From positions 221,508 through 285,507 of the forward strand of contig JBMORW010000027.1 in assembly GCA_049322695.1 (NCBI GenBank): a DNA stretch of 64,000 bases. Direction: 5' to 3'. The notes beneath the pieces are model-generated. The model was not told where the DNA came from. It saw nothing but the letters and a program-made list of their open reading frames with translations, and ran no database searches. Source of the DNA: CALGKJ01 sp049322695. Its GTDB lineage: Bacteria > Bacillota > Clostridia > Lutisporales > Lutisporaceae. Each line of letters opens with the position of its first letter. The stretch's first letter is position 1. Below are positions 8,222-16,539 of this stretch, piece by piece. Made by a program: the position numbers and the translations under genes.

Positions 8222-10015
8222 TTACTTCTTAACTATTGCCTTGAAAGGACATTTTTCCATACATACTCCGCACTTTATGCATTTTGAGCTATCAATAGTG
8301 TATACTGATTTTGGCTGACCTGATATACAGGATACAGGGCATTGCTTTGCACATATACCGCAGCCCTTACACTTTTCTTCAACTACCACGTAATTCATAA
8401 GAGCTGTACATACTCCTGAAGGGCATTTCTTATCCCTGATGTGAGCCTCATACTCATCTCTGAAATACATAAGTGTTGAAAGCACAGGGTTTGGTGCTGT
8501 CTGACCAAGTCCGCAAAGTGATGCATTCTTTATGTTCTTGGCAAGCTTTTCAAGCATTTCGATATCGCCTTCTTCACCTTTGCCTTCTGTTATTTTATCA
8601 AGTATCTCAAGCATTCTCTTTGTGCCTTCTCTGCATGGTGTACATTTACCGCAGGACTCGTCCACTGTAAAATCAAGGAAGTATCTTGCAATATCAACCA
8701 TACAATTATCTTCATCCATTACGATAAGTCCGCCTGAGCCCATCATGGAACCAAGAGCTATAAGGTTGTCATAGTCAATTGCTACATCCAGGTGTGAAGC
8801 GGGTATACATCCGCCTGAAGGACCGCCTGTCTGTGCAGCCTTGAACTTCTTGCCGTTTGGTATTCCGCCGCCTATTTCGAATATAACCTCTCTCATTGTT
8901 GTACCCATAGGTATCTCAACAAGTCCGGTATTATTTATCTTTCCACCCAGTGCAAATACCTTCGTACCCTTTGACTTTTCTGTACCCATGCTTGCAAACC
9001 ATTCAGGACCGTTTAGGAATATTGGAGGTATGTTTGCATAGGTTTCAACGTTGTTAAGTATTGTTGGCTTGCCGAAAAGACCCTTAACTGCCGGGAATGG
9101 CGGCCTTGGTCTTGGCATACCTCTTTCACCTTCGATGGAAGCAATAAGTGCTGTCTCTTCACCGCAAACGAAGGCTCCTGCACCAAGCCTTACTTCAAGA
9201 TCAAACTTGAAGCCGGTACCAAGTATATTGTCACCTAATAGTCCGTATTCTCTTGCCTGATCTATTGCTATGTTCAAGCGTTTAACAGCTATTGGATATT
9301 CTGCTCTGCAATATATATATCCTTGATCTGCACCAATTGCAAATGCAGCTATTGTCATTGCTTCAATTACTGAATGCGGGTCTCCCTCAAGTACGCTTCT
9401 GTCCATGAATGCACCCGGGTCTCCTTCGTCAGCATTACATAAAACGTATTTTTTGTCATTAACTGATTTTGAAGCAAATTCCCACTTCATACCTGTTGGG
9501 AAGCCGCCGCCCCCTCTTCCTCTGAGGCCTGACTGCTTGACAACATCAATAACTTCTGCAGGCTTCATGCCTGTAAGTACCTTCTCTAGAGCCTTATAAC
9601 CGTCAAAAGCTATATATTCATCGATGTTCTCGGGATTTATAACTCCGCAGTTTCTCAAAGCAACTCTTATCTGCTTCTTATAGAAATCAACCTCATCAAT
9701 TGACTTTATAGTGTCTTCTGCTATAGTTTCAGAATAAAGCAGTCTCTTCACTATTCTTCCCTTTAGAAGATGCTCCTTAACTATTTCTTCTACATCCTCA
9801 GGCTTTACCTGGCTGTAGAAGGAAGCCTCAGGGTATATTATAACAACCGGTCCTAATGCGCAAAGACCGAAGCAACCTGTTCTTTCAACTACAACTTCAT
9901 TTTCCAGACCATGCTTTTTAAGCTCTGTCTCAAAGTTTTGTGCGATTTGCTCAGACCCCGCAGAATTACATCCGGTACCTTTACAAATCATTACATGAGA
10001 ACGATACATCTCCAT
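8222..10015 (-). CDS. nuoF: NuoF/HydB-type NADH-binding subunit of an electron-bifurcating hydrogenase or related complex
   Basis: 597-residue flavo-iron-sulfur subunit. In order: a thioredoxin-like [2Fe-2S] domain (CKGTGC near residue 11, CFGLC near 48); the FMN/NADH core with GRGGGGFPTGMKW and GAGAFVCGEETAL; the [4Fe-4S] motif ESCGKCTPCREGTKRM; and a C-terminal pair of ferredoxin motifs (CKGCGICAKQCP, CIKCGVCMEKCP). This architecture is that of HydB/HndC, which reduces or oxidises NAD(H) in trimeric or tetrameric bifurcating [FeFe] hydrogenases. It is the last gene of its operon; no catalytic HydA follows, only copy A of a repeat and a convergent gene. Confidence 0.93.
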   Translation of the reverse strand: MEMYRSHVMICKGTGCNSAGSEQIAQNFETELKKHGLENEVVVERTGCFGLCALGPVVIIYPEASFYSQVKPEDVEEIVKEHLLKGRIVKRLLYSETIAEDTIKSIDEVDFYKKQIRVALRNCGVINPENIDEYIAFDGYKALEKVLTGMKPAEVIDVVKQSGLRGRGGGGFPTGMKWEFASKSVNDKKYVLCNADEGDPGAFMDRSVLEGDPHSVIEAMTIAAFAIGADQGYIYCRAEYPIAVKRLNIAIDQAREYGLLGDNILGTGFKFDLEVRLGAGAFVCGEETALIASIEGERGMPRPRPPFPAVKGLFGKPTILNNVETYANIPPIFLNGPEWFASMGTEKSKGTKVFALGGKINNTGLVEIPMGTTMREVIFEIGGGIPNGKKFKAAQTGGPSGGCIPASHLDVAIDYDNLIALGSMMGSGGLIVMDEDNCMVDIARYFLDFTVDESCGKCTPCREGTKRMLEILDKITEGKGEEGDIEMLEKLAKNIKNASLCGLGQTAPNPVLSTLMYFRDEYEAHIRDKKCPSGVCTALMNYVVVEEKCKGCGICAKQCPVSCISGQPKSVYTIDSSKCIKCGVCMEKCPFKAIVKK

Positions 10016-10052
10016 TTATATTTACCTCCTAACAGTTTCTAACTGAGTATAA

Positions 10053-10421
10053 CTATTTTTCTTCAGCACCTATAGTGTATTCTTCAACAACCTTGCCCTG
10101 CATGACATGCTCGTTAACTATTCTCAACGCTTTTGCAGAAGTAACCTTGACATATGTTACTTTATCTTCACCAGGTCTGTATACTTCAACGATAGGTTCC
10201 AATCTGCACATTCCTATGCAGCCTGTTTGCGCTACCATTACATCTGACAGGTTGTTCTTCTTCACTTCGTCCATCACTGTCAGGAGGACAGGTCTTGCGC
10301 CTGCAGCAATACCACATGTTGCCATACCTACAACCACTCTGGTTCCTGATCTATCTTTTCTTATGTTGATAGTTTCAAGCGTTTTCTTTCTTATTTCTTC
10401 CAAATCCTTGATTGATTTCAT
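10053..10421 (-). CDS. HndB-like thioredoxin-fold [2Fe-2S] protein
   Basis: 122-residue protein of the (2Fe-2S) ferredoxin-like family found in NADH/NADP-linked [FeFe] hydrogenase operons. The conserved core is VGMATCGIAAGARPV and, further on, TGCIGMCRLEP. Only three cysteines are visible (C36, C68, C72), one fewer than the four ligands of the NuoE/NuoF thioredoxin-like clusters, so cluster binding may be altered or shared. It lies between the HATPase and NuoF genes, 2 nt after the HATPase. Confidence 0.85.
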   Translation of the reverse strand: MKSIKDLEEIRKKTLETINIRKDRSGTRVVVGMATCGIAAGARPVLLTVMDEVKKNNLSDVMVAQTGCIGMCRLEPIVEVYRPGEDKVTYVKVTSAKALRIVNEHVMQGKVVEEYTIGAEEK

Positions 10422-10423
10422 TA

Positions 10424-10990
10424 CTACACCCCTCCACTTATATTACTCAATCCTTCTGTCATATAATCCTTTATCCAGTTCAATACATCCGGCTCAGATA
10501 ATGAAACATCCTCACCCAGCACTTGTTTCACTTCTCTTGTATCAAAACAGAACTCCCTAAGACCGGACTCTCTGTTATTAATGGAATGCTTATATAAAAA
10601 GTCAGTATAAGTACTGCATAATATCAAGCTAATCATGGTTTCCACCATGTTTCCAATAGGTACTCTGTCTATGTGGCTGTGTCTAAAGTAAGCGCTCAGC
10701 TTTGTCCCCACATTAACTTCTGAAGTTATTGTCAAGTCGCCGTCACATAGCTGACATGCAGCCAGCATAAGCGAAATACCAAGTCCAACTCTTCTGCTGG
10801 TTCGTGTAGTCACGAAAGGATCCTTGACCTTCTTCAGCAGCTCCTCATTCATACCCTTACCATTGTCATTAATTACGATTGTCAATAAGTCCTTTACCAG
10901 ATCTTCTTCTATTTTTATTTCAACTAAAGTAGCTTCAGCCGAAATAGAATTCTGTACTAAATCCAAAATATGAAGTGAGAGTTCCTTCAT
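10424..10990 (-). CDS. HATPase-domain protein of the hydrogenase operon
   Basis: 188-residue protein with a GHKL ATPase fold but no histidine-phosphotransfer or sensor domain. The N box (LVQNSISAEAT), G1 box (DNGKGM) and G2 box (GLGISL) are all present, so ATP binding is likely. The last 80 residues have no recognised domain. Such proteins sit regularly between nuoE and the small ferredoxin in clostridial hydrogenase operons; their partner is not known to me. It starts 2 nt after the NuoE stop, which suggests tight co-translation. A regulatory kinase role is inference. Confidence 0.82.
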   Translation of the reverse strand: MKELSLHILDLVQNSISAEATLVEIKIEEDLVKDLLTIVINDNGKGMNEELLKKVKDPFVTTRTSRRVGLGISLMLAACQLCDGDLTITSEVNVGTKLSAYFRHSHIDRVPIGNMVETMISLILCSTYTDFLYKHSINNRESGLREFCFDTREVKQVLGEDVSLSEPDVLNWIKDYMTEGLSNISGGV

Positions 10991-10992
10991 GA

Positions 10993-11463
10993 TTAGTATT
11001 TTTTAATTATATCAGCTATGTCTTCCGGAACCAGCTTTCCATATACATCATCATTGATCATGATTACCGGAGCCAATCCGCAGCACCCTAAACATCTTGT
11101 CGCTTCCAGAGTAAACTTTCCATCTTCAGTAGTATCACCCGGCTCTACCTTAAGTGACTTTTTCAGCTCGTCGAGTATGCCTTGTGAGTTCTTTACATAG
11201 CAAGCTGTACCCATACATACGCCTATTGTATACTTTCCTCTCGGCTTGAGAGTGAATCTGGAGTAGAAGGTCGCTACTCCGTAGATTTCTGCCATAGGAA
11301 TATCAAGTGCCTCTGAAATCCTCTTTTGAGCTTCCTCAGGAAGATATCCGAAAAGCTCTTGAGTTTCATTGAGAACTGGCATAAGAGGTCCTTGCTTTCC
11401 TTTGTACTCGTTTATAATATGCTCTAACTTGTCCATTTTTTCTTTAAAGGTCATTTCAGCCAT
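10993..11463 (-). CDS. nuoE: NuoE/HydC-type [2Fe-2S] subunit
   Basis: 156-residue NuoE (24 kDa) family subunit that passes electrons between NuoF and the catalytic partner in bifurcating hydrogenases. The [2Fe-2S] ligands are visible as GVCMGTACYVK and RCLGCCGLAP. The N-terminal helical domain with MPVLNETQELFGYLPEEA is typical. The frame extends nine codons further, but AAGGAGGG lies correctly before the ATG at 11463 (MAEMTFKEKM). It heads the operon nuoE-HATPase-ferredoxin-nuoF. Confidence 0.94.
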   Translation of the reverse strand: MAEMTFKEKMDKLEHIINEYKGKQGPLMPVLNETQELFGYLPEEAQKRISEALDIPMAEIYGVATFYSRFTLKPRGKYTIGVCMGTACYVKNSQGILDELKKSLKVEPGDTTEDGKFTLEATRCLGCCGLAPVIMINDDVYGKLVPEDIADIIKKY

Positions 11464-11799
11464 TAAAGAGTTCCCTCCTTCAAAATACATGTTCTAAATA
11501 TATCTAATTGACAGAAATTTATCAATTAAATAGCTCCAAAGACTATTGTAACATAAACAAATTATTTTTTTAACAAAAATTTTAATTTTTTGTGTATATT
11601 TTTTTGTTTTTTTATAAAAACAGATTTTTCTAATAAGATTTCTGCCAAGTACATCTGAAATATTGTATTTATGCGATAATTCAAAATTTAAGCACACTTT
11701 TCACATGTAGAAATCCATGAAGTGTGCTCTGTACACTATTAAATATTAAAGTTGATTTATAATTCTTGTTATGTCTTTAACGTTAAATTTATGACATTT
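11464..11799 (-). promoter_or_regulatory. Intergenic region with likely promoter of the nuoE operon
   Basis: About 336 AT-rich bases without a convincing gene. On the minus strand an extended -10, TGTTACAAT (hexamer at 11550-11545), lies about 80 nt before nuoE, with no good -35. Just upstream is TTGTTAA followed by an A/T run, resembling only one half of a Rex site. Further up, arms AGCACACTT (11692-11700) and AAGTGTGCT (11720-11728) form a 9-bp inverted repeat of unknown use. A 67-codon frame here is AT-rich noise. Confidence 0.35.
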
Positions 11800-12522
11800 T
11801 TATAGGCCGGCAAAATCGTCCAGCTTGGCAAAAAGTTCACTGACACTTAAACAATCAAGCTCGATAAAGAACTCTCTTTCGCTTATGTCCCATAGATAGT
11901 GAGCATCAGAAGATATAATGTAATTGTACCTTTTCAGAAAGCTCCATTTCGTAAAAATACTCTCAGGCTGGATCTTCTTTGAAAGCTCAATGGTCTTTAC
12001 CTTGAGTGCAGGAGGTATAAATCCGAGGTTGCTGATAATACTGAAGCCAGACTTGTCTATGTGGGCCGGTATGCATATCCCTCCAAGACCTCTTGTCAGT
12101 GTAAACACATCGTTAATTGACAATATGGTTGATGAAAGCAGAAGCTTGTCTATTTTCGACACTACCTCATCTTCTGCATTGAATACCAGCTGACTTCCAA
12201 ATACCTCCTCATTATTTTTTATGTCCGGAAGACTGTTGTACACTATCTCTCCTAACTTCATGGCGCTTTCAATTTTTTTGAACAGACATATTACATGAAC
12301 TTCTTCCTTAGTCTGAACCTCCATTCCCGGTATCACCATCAGCCCGTTTCTGTGAGCTACCTCCATAACAGCAGGTATATTCTCACAGGAGTTATGATCA
12401 GTTATGGCAATGATATCCAAGCCCTTTAGCAAAGCCATATTCACAATGTTGTTCGGAGTCATGTCTTCATCACTGCAGGGTGACAGCGCTGTATGAATAT
12501 GAAAATCAACAGCAAATTCCAT
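11800..12522 (-). CDS. PHP-domain phosphoesterase
   Basis: 240-residue PHP-domain protein. Metal-binding motifs are visible: DFHIHTALSPCSDEDM (HxH), ITDHNSCEN, PAHIDKSG, and SSDAHYLWD at the C-terminal side. The family holds phosphoesterases related to the DNA polymerase III PHP domain and histidinol phosphatase; the substrate here is unknown. It ends the cluster of DRTGG, RsbW-like kinase, sensory hydrogenase, DRTGG and PHP genes. The start is one base after the preceding stop (12524), so coupling is likely. A role in making or removing a signalling nucleotide is inference. Confidence 0.85.
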   Translation of the reverse strand: MEFAVDFHIHTALSPCSDEDMTPNNIVNMALLKGLDIIAITDHNSCENIPAVMEVAHRNGLMVIPGMEVQTKEEVHVICLFKKIESAMKLGEIVYNSLPDIKNNEEVFGSQLVFNAEDEVVSKIDKLLLSSTILSINDVFTLTRGLGGICIPAHIDKSGFSIISNLGFIPPALKVKTIELSKKIQPESIFTKWSFLKRYNYIISSDAHYLWDISEREFFIELDCLSVSELFAKLDDFAGL

Positions 12523-12523
12523 A

Positions 12524-12862
12524 TTACTTACCTATGCCCAAAGTATGAAGAGCTACTGCAATATTAAAAGAGCTGCGTGATGATGATAGCACAGGTATGC
12601 CTTCCTCATCTGCTTTAGTCAGTGAATCAGCTTCCACCTCAATATCTTCAGGAACGATTATGCACCCAAGCTCCAGTAATGATGCCACGGCAATTATATT
12701 AGAATGCGTCATTACCGTAATCCATGCATCATTCTTTTTGGCATGAGCCATTACCCAGCTCAATAAATCGCAAATATAAACTCCCTCTATTTCATTATCC
12801 ATGGCTGTACTGCCAGCCAAGACCTTTAAATCAAGCTTCTCACAAATATCTCTCAGCAACAT
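12524..12862 (-). CDS. DRTGG-domain-like protein
   Basis: 112-residue single-domain protein resembling the DRTGG domain that accompanies CBS domains and phosphotransacetylases. Conserved features are an N-terminal LDLKVLAGSTAMDNEIEGVY stretch, DLLSWVMAHAKKNDAWIT, and a hydrophobic core ending with a Ser-rich loop (VLSSSRSSFNIAVAL). It probably binds a ligand such as a nucleotide. AAGGAGTGATAAA precedes the ATG. It follows the sensory hydrogenase gene by 4 nt. A second DRTGG-like protein opens the same cluster at 14634-14984. Confidence 0.75.
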   Translation of the reverse strand: MLLRDICEKLDLKVLAGSTAMDNEIEGVYICDLLSWVMAHAKKNDAWITVMTHSNIIAVASLLELGCIIVPEDIEVEADSLTKADEEGIPVLSSSRSSFNIAVALHTLGIGK

Positions 12863-12866
12863 TTTA

Positions 12867-14153
12867 TCACTCCTTTGCGGTTTTCTTTTTGCTTCGGAAA
12901 TTCTCCATGGTTTTTACAATGCAAACTGACCTTGGGTTTTCACCCTTGACAATATCCTCTGCAAAAGCTTTGCAGGTAGGGGCGCCGCATACACCACAGT
13001 CAAGACCAGGAAGATATTTCAGAATCTCCTTTATCATTTCCATTTTCTTAATGGATTTTGAAATGTCGGTATCCAGCTGCATTATGGTTCTGGGCTCTAT
13101 TTCCTCAGTCAATCTGATTAATCCGTCCTCATAAAACCTTATGGCATCTTTTATATACTCGTCAGTATACTGTGCAGGAGGCAGTTCTTTGGCAAGTGCC
13201 CTTATTCTGTTTCTGGATATAAATGAATTCTCAATTGTCAGAGGACCGCCAACACAGCCTCCCAAGCAAGCCATTCCTTCAAAAAATTGTAGTCCCTCCA
13301 GCTTATCCATTTCTATTTCTTCCAGCACTTTTATCACTTCACCTATTCCGTCGACAGCCAAATAGTTATCCATTCCTATAGCTTTTGACTGACCGCCGAT
13401 AATCGGCCACAGCAGAGAATTGCTTGTACTCCTCACCAGTTTTTCTGCCGGACCGCTGTTTAGGTTTCTCAAAATCTCACCAAACACGGCTTTCATAGAT
13501 ACTACTCCATCCACATAGGATTTTTCTATCCCCAGAGGATTTCTGATACTGGTCACTCTAGCTGTGCATGGAGAAATGAATACTACCCCTATTTCACCAA
13601 TATTCAAGCCCGTTTTCTGTACCGCTTCCTGTTTAGCAAGCCTTGCTGTTATTTCAATGGGGGTTTCTATGTCCAATATGTTTGGAAGCAAATCAGGAAA
13701 TCTTATCTGTATAAGCCTGAGTATAGCCGGACAGCTTGAATTGATTAATGGCTTAGCATGATTTCCTTTTAAAATATGGTTTTTGACTACTGCATTTATT
13801 ATCTCAGAGCCTGAAGTCGCTTCATATACATCGTCAAAACCAAGCTTCTTTACAGCAGTCAGCATTTCATCTATTCCTACCTTACCCGAAAACTGCCCGT
13901 AAAGTACCAGAGACGGTATAGCAATAGTATATTTGAATCTTTTTATTATATCCAAATTATCAGCTACTGCACTTTTTGCATGATTCGGACATATTCTTAT
14001 ACATTCGCCGCAGTCTATGCATTTTTCCCCGATTATTCTGGCTTTTCCATCCCTCAGCCTGATGGCCTCAGTAGGACAAACCTTCAGGCAGCTGGTACAT
14101 CCGATGCATCTGTCCTCCTGTAGTATAACGGAATGGAAGTACTTATTGTCCAT
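12867..14153 (-). CDS. Sensory-type [FeFe] hydrogenase-like protein
   Basis: 428 residues. Two [4Fe-4S] ferredoxin motifs come first (C16-C26 and C45-C55), then an [FeFe] hydrogenase H-cluster domain, then a CGVCGAPTC..C Fe-S domain like that of RnfB (about 388-413). The four H-cluster cysteines are kept: C141 in SSCPA, C196 in SPCTAR, C296 and C300 in MACLGGCVGG. The catalytic-type TSCCP is NSSCP and MPCxxK is SPCTAR, so the proton-shuttle Cys is Ser and the conserved Lys is Arg. These changes fit sensory (group C/D-like) rather than H2-producing enzymes. GGTGATTAG precedes the ATG. H2 or redox sensing is inferred. Confidence 0.85.
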   Translation of the reverse strand: MDNKYFHSVILQEDRCIGCTSCLKVCPTEAIRLRDGKARIIGEKCIDCGECIRICPNHAKSAVADNLDIIKRFKYTIAIPSLVLYGQFSGKVGIDEMLTAVKKLGFDDVYEATSGSEIINAVVKNHILKGNHAKPLINSSCPAILRLIQIRFPDLLPNILDIETPIEITARLAKQEAVQKTGLNIGEIGVVFISPCTARVTSIRNPLGIEKSYVDGVVSMKAVFGEILRNLNSGPAEKLVRSTSNSLLWPIIGGQSKAIGMDNYLAVDGIGEVIKVLEEIEMDKLEGLQFFEGMACLGGCVGGPLTIENSFISRNRIRALAKELPPAQYTDEYIKDAIRFYEDGLIRLTEEIEPRTIMQLDTDISKSIKKMEMIKEILKYLPGLDCGVCGAPTCKAFAEDIVKGENPRSVCIVKTMENFRSKKKTAKE

Positions 14154-14585
14154 CTAATCACCTGCCCTCAATACTATCTCCATGGTAATTGTTGTTCCTA
14201 CACCAACTTCTGAATCCACTTTAAATCTATCTGTACATTTTTTCATATTTGGCAGACCCATGCCTGCACCAAAGCCCATTTCTCTTATTTTTTCGGTAGC
14301 AGTTGAATAGCCTTCCTGCATAGCCAATTCTATATTGGCTATGCCCGGTCCTTTATCCTTGGCAATCACCCTAATAAACTCTGGATCTATTTCCAGCTCC
14401 ATATGACCTCCAAGGGAGTGAATTACTATGTTTATTTCCGCTTCATATGCAGCAATGGCAAGTCTTCTTATAACACCTGAGTCGATGCCAAGCTGCCTGA
14501 GTATTTTCTTTATGCTGCTGGACGCTTCGCCTGCTCTGACAAAATCATCCTTTTCTATTTCAAACGTATACTTCATGGTTTCCAT
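14154..14585 (-). CDS. RsbW-like ATP-binding serine kinase/anti-sigma family protein
   Basis: 143-residue GHKL ATPase resembling RsbW/SpoIIAB. The N box is AAYEAEINIVIHS, G1 is DKGPGI and G2 is GAGMGLPNMKK. It has no sensor or phosphoacceptor domain. It lies directly upstream of the sensory hydrogenase gene (adjacent stop and start), so the pair probably works together. The frame runs from a TTG at 14600, but that codon overlaps the GGAGGTTG Shine-Dalgarno, so I chose the ATG at 14585 (METMKYTFEIEKDD). A switch kinase controlled by the hydrogenase is inference. Confidence 0.85.
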   Translation of the reverse strand: METMKYTFEIEKDDFVRAGEASSSIKKILRQLGIDSGVIRRLAIAAYEAEINIVIHSLGGHMELEIDPEFIRVIAKDKGPGIANIELAMQEGYSTATEKIREMGFGAGMGLPNMKKCTDRFKVDSEVGVGTTITMEIVLRAGD

Positions 14586-14633
14586 TAGCGCAACCTCCAA
14601 AATCCATGCATTGTTTTACGCTCCTCAAACAGC

Positions 14634-14984
14634 CTAGTCAAGCTTGATACCTTCCAAACCATTACTGAAAAGCTTGCCTGAAGCGGTGTACATGGTGTCT
14701 TTTGTTGAGAACAGAACCATGTTGTTTTGCTTTGCCAACTCTATAATTTCAGGCTCAGGTACTTTTCCTCTTACAAAAACTATAGCATTGAGATCCGCCA
14801 TTTCAGCAGTTCTAATTACCTGTGAATTTGTAAGACCCGTCAAAAGTATGGTTTTTCCTTTTACATATGCAAGAACATCACTCATCAAATCAGAGCCAAA
14901 TGCATAAGCAACTTCAGTATCAATAAACTCCCCTCCGCACAAAATAGCGGCTTGAAGAATCTCTCTTATCTCACAAAGCTTCAT
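14634..14984 (-). CDS. DRTGG-domain-like protein
   Basis: 116-residue protein with the same fold class as the product at 12524-12862. It has the ILLTGLTNSQVIRTAEMADL segment and AIVFVRGKVPEPEIIELAKQNN, and ends VLFSTKDTMYTASGKLFSNG, the typical DRTGG C-terminal pattern. GGGAGGATAATAT precedes the ATG. It is the first gene of the sensory module, 12 nt downstream of the SPOR-like protein gene, so transcription may start further up. Ligand unknown. Confidence 0.75.
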   Translation of the reverse strand: MKLCEIREILQAAILCGGEFIDTEVAYAFGSDLMSDVLAYVKGKTILLTGLTNSQVIRTAEMADLNAIVFVRGKVPEPEIIELAKQNNMVLFSTKDTMYTASGKLFSNGLEGIKLD

Positions 14985-14996
14985 ATATTATCCTCC

Positions 14997-15815
14997 CTAT
15001 AGTTCATTTCTAAATCTTTTTATTTCCTCCAGCTGATTTAAAATACTGTTCTGAAAACCAAAATAGCCGGAGATCGAGTTGTAGTCCAGAGAGTACTTCT
15101 GTAGATTAGTATGAAAAGCTTTATATGCCGCTAAATCTATCGGAGCATTATCAGAGCTTGCAGTGTTAAGCTCCTCTACACGTCTTCTCAAGTCTCCCTG
15201 CATATTGAGTAATGCTTCTGTTTTCCTGTTCCATTCTTCTTTGGCTGCTGCATCTGTATTTTCTTCAATATGATATAAGCATAGATACATTTTTTGATAC
15301 AAAATATCTGTTAAGGTGTTTTCTATTTCTCTAATCTTATCTGTCAAATTTTCAGCTTCGTCGTTATAGCCAAATTTGAAGGCTGGTATATGTACTTCTG
15401 TAATACTGCTGTCAACCTCATATTTCAGCAAAAACCTCCTGACAGCTTCAGCTGATTCCAAATCGCCGAAGGCACCGAAGGTTACGATAAAGCCTTTTTC
15501 CTTCAGAACAAACGCATTGAGATTTCTTGCCTTTAAGGCTTCCACACTATCTTTTGCTCTTTCATAATCATCATACCTGCTTATATCCAATCTGTAAAGT
15601 TTCATGGCATTTGTTTCGAATATATTATTAAATATTTCTTTTGAGGCATCGCTTTTTAGGCCGTCTGTGCCTGTTGAGCTTTGCGGACTGAAAATATTTG
15701 TTATAAGCAATGATGCACTATAAGCGGTTATTGGTATTATCACAAAAATCACAAGCAACACAGTCACGATTTTGTTACGCTTTTTCTTAAGCTTTAATGT
15801 TCTGCTGGCTCTCAT
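14997..15815 (-). CDS. Membrane-anchored protein with SPOR-like domain
   Basis: 272 residues. A basic N-terminus (TLKLKKKRNK) precedes one transmembrane helix (about 17-39), then an extracytoplasmic part. Residues about 70-145 (LYRLDISRYDDYERAKDSVEALKARNLNAF, split here as LYRLDISRYDDYERAK with VTFGAFGDLESAEAVRRFL later) match the SPOR peptidoglycan-binding pattern. A helical, Glu-rich C-terminal region follows. The open frame begins with GTG at 15824, which overlaps GAGGTG, so the ATG at 15815 is preferred. It may act at septa or spore envelope; that is family knowledge, not proven here. Confidence 0.72.
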   Translation of the reverse strand: MRASRTLKLKKKRNKIVTVLLVIFVIIPITAYSASLLITNIFSPQSSTGTDGLKSDASKEIFNNIFETNAMKLYRLDISRYDDYERAKDSVEALKARNLNAFVLKEKGFIVTFGAFGDLESAEAVRRFLLKYEVDSSITEVHIPAFKFGYNDEAENLTDKIREIENTLTDILYQKMYLCLYHIEENTDAAAKEEWNRKTEALLNMQGDLRRRVEELNTASSDNAPIDLAAYKAFHTNLQKYSLDYNSISGYFGFQNSILNQLEEIKRFRNEL

Positions 15816-15912
15816 ACATTCCACCTCACATACACACTTACATAATATACAAATTAAAATTTATTGATAGACAAGCTGCTTTGTAATAAAATTAAGAAAA
15901 GGAGTGAGACTA

Positions 15913-16485
15913 ATGTCTAAAATATTGAATAGCATATTAAGACAAAAGCTGCTCGAAATCCAAAGCCAGCTGCCTCCCTATGTAAAACTGCTAAGAGACA
16001 AGCCTCAAGTATTTAGCTCTGTTTTAAATAAAGAATTGGATACCAGTTCGACAGTTGAAACAAATCCTGCGGGTTCAAATTACTATAACGACATTGATTA
16101 TAACAGCGATTACAGCTCCTTAGTAGATGCCGCCTCCAGAAAGTATAACATAAGCAGTAATATTATCAACGCCGTTATAAAGGCAGAGTCCAACTATAAT
16201 TCAAAGGCTGTTTCCAAGGCAGGAGCCATGGGACTGATGCAACTCATGCCTGACACAGCAAAAGGTTTGGGGGTTACTGATCCCTTTGACCCGGCACAAA
16301 ACATTGACGGCGGCGTCAGATATCTCAAAGAAATGCTGAGGCAGTTCGGTGGAAATCTCGAACTGGCTCTGGCTGCATATAATGCCGGACCCGGCAATGT
16401 AAAAAAATATGGAGGTATTCCTCCCTTTGACGAGACACAGAACTATGTAAAAAAAATAATGTCCGCATTAAAAAACAAGCTGTAA
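15913..16485 (+). CDS. Lytic transglycosylase (SLT domain)
   Basis: 190-residue Slt70-type transglycosylase that cleaves peptidoglycan to 1,6-anhydromuropeptides. The catalytic Glu is in VIKAESNYNSKAVS, followed by AGAMGLMQLMP and NIDGGVRYL, and AYNAGPGNV near the C-terminus. The first 70 residues are a low-complexity linker without an obvious signal peptide, so export route is unclear. AGGAGTGA precedes the ATG at 15913; the upstream GTG at 15904 overlaps it. It is divergent from the SPOR-like gene. Confidence 0.9.
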   Translation: MSKILNSILRQKLLEIQSQLPPYVKLLRDKPQVFSSVLNKELDTSSTVETNPAGSNYYNDIDYNSDYSSLVDAASRKYNISSNIINAVIKAESNYNSKAVSKAGAMGLMQLMPDTAKGLGVTDPFDPAQNIDGGVRYLKEMLRQFGGNLELALAAYNAGPGNVKKYGGIPPFDETQNYVKKIMSALKNKL

Positions 16486-16502
16486 ATATTTGCTGCTGCA
16501 TT

Positions 16503-16530
16503 AAAATAACTCCTGTTCGGGAGTTATTTT
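16503..16530. terminator. Bidirectional intrinsic terminator
   Basis: Arms AAAATAACTCC (16503-16513) and GGAGTTATTTT (16520-16530), 11 bp, loop 6 nt. T-rich tails follow on both strands. It serves the convergent transglycosylase and GNAT genes. Confidence 0.85.
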
Positions 16531-16539
16531 GCTTTTCTA

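Noticed and set aside
11551..11580. Rex site before nuoE
   Set aside because: Only one half (TTGTTAA) matches; the second half agrees at 3 of 7 positions.
11494..11697. 67-codon frame before nuoE
   Set aside because: Very AT-rich, Lys/Ile-dominated product, no ribosome binding site; better read as promoter region.
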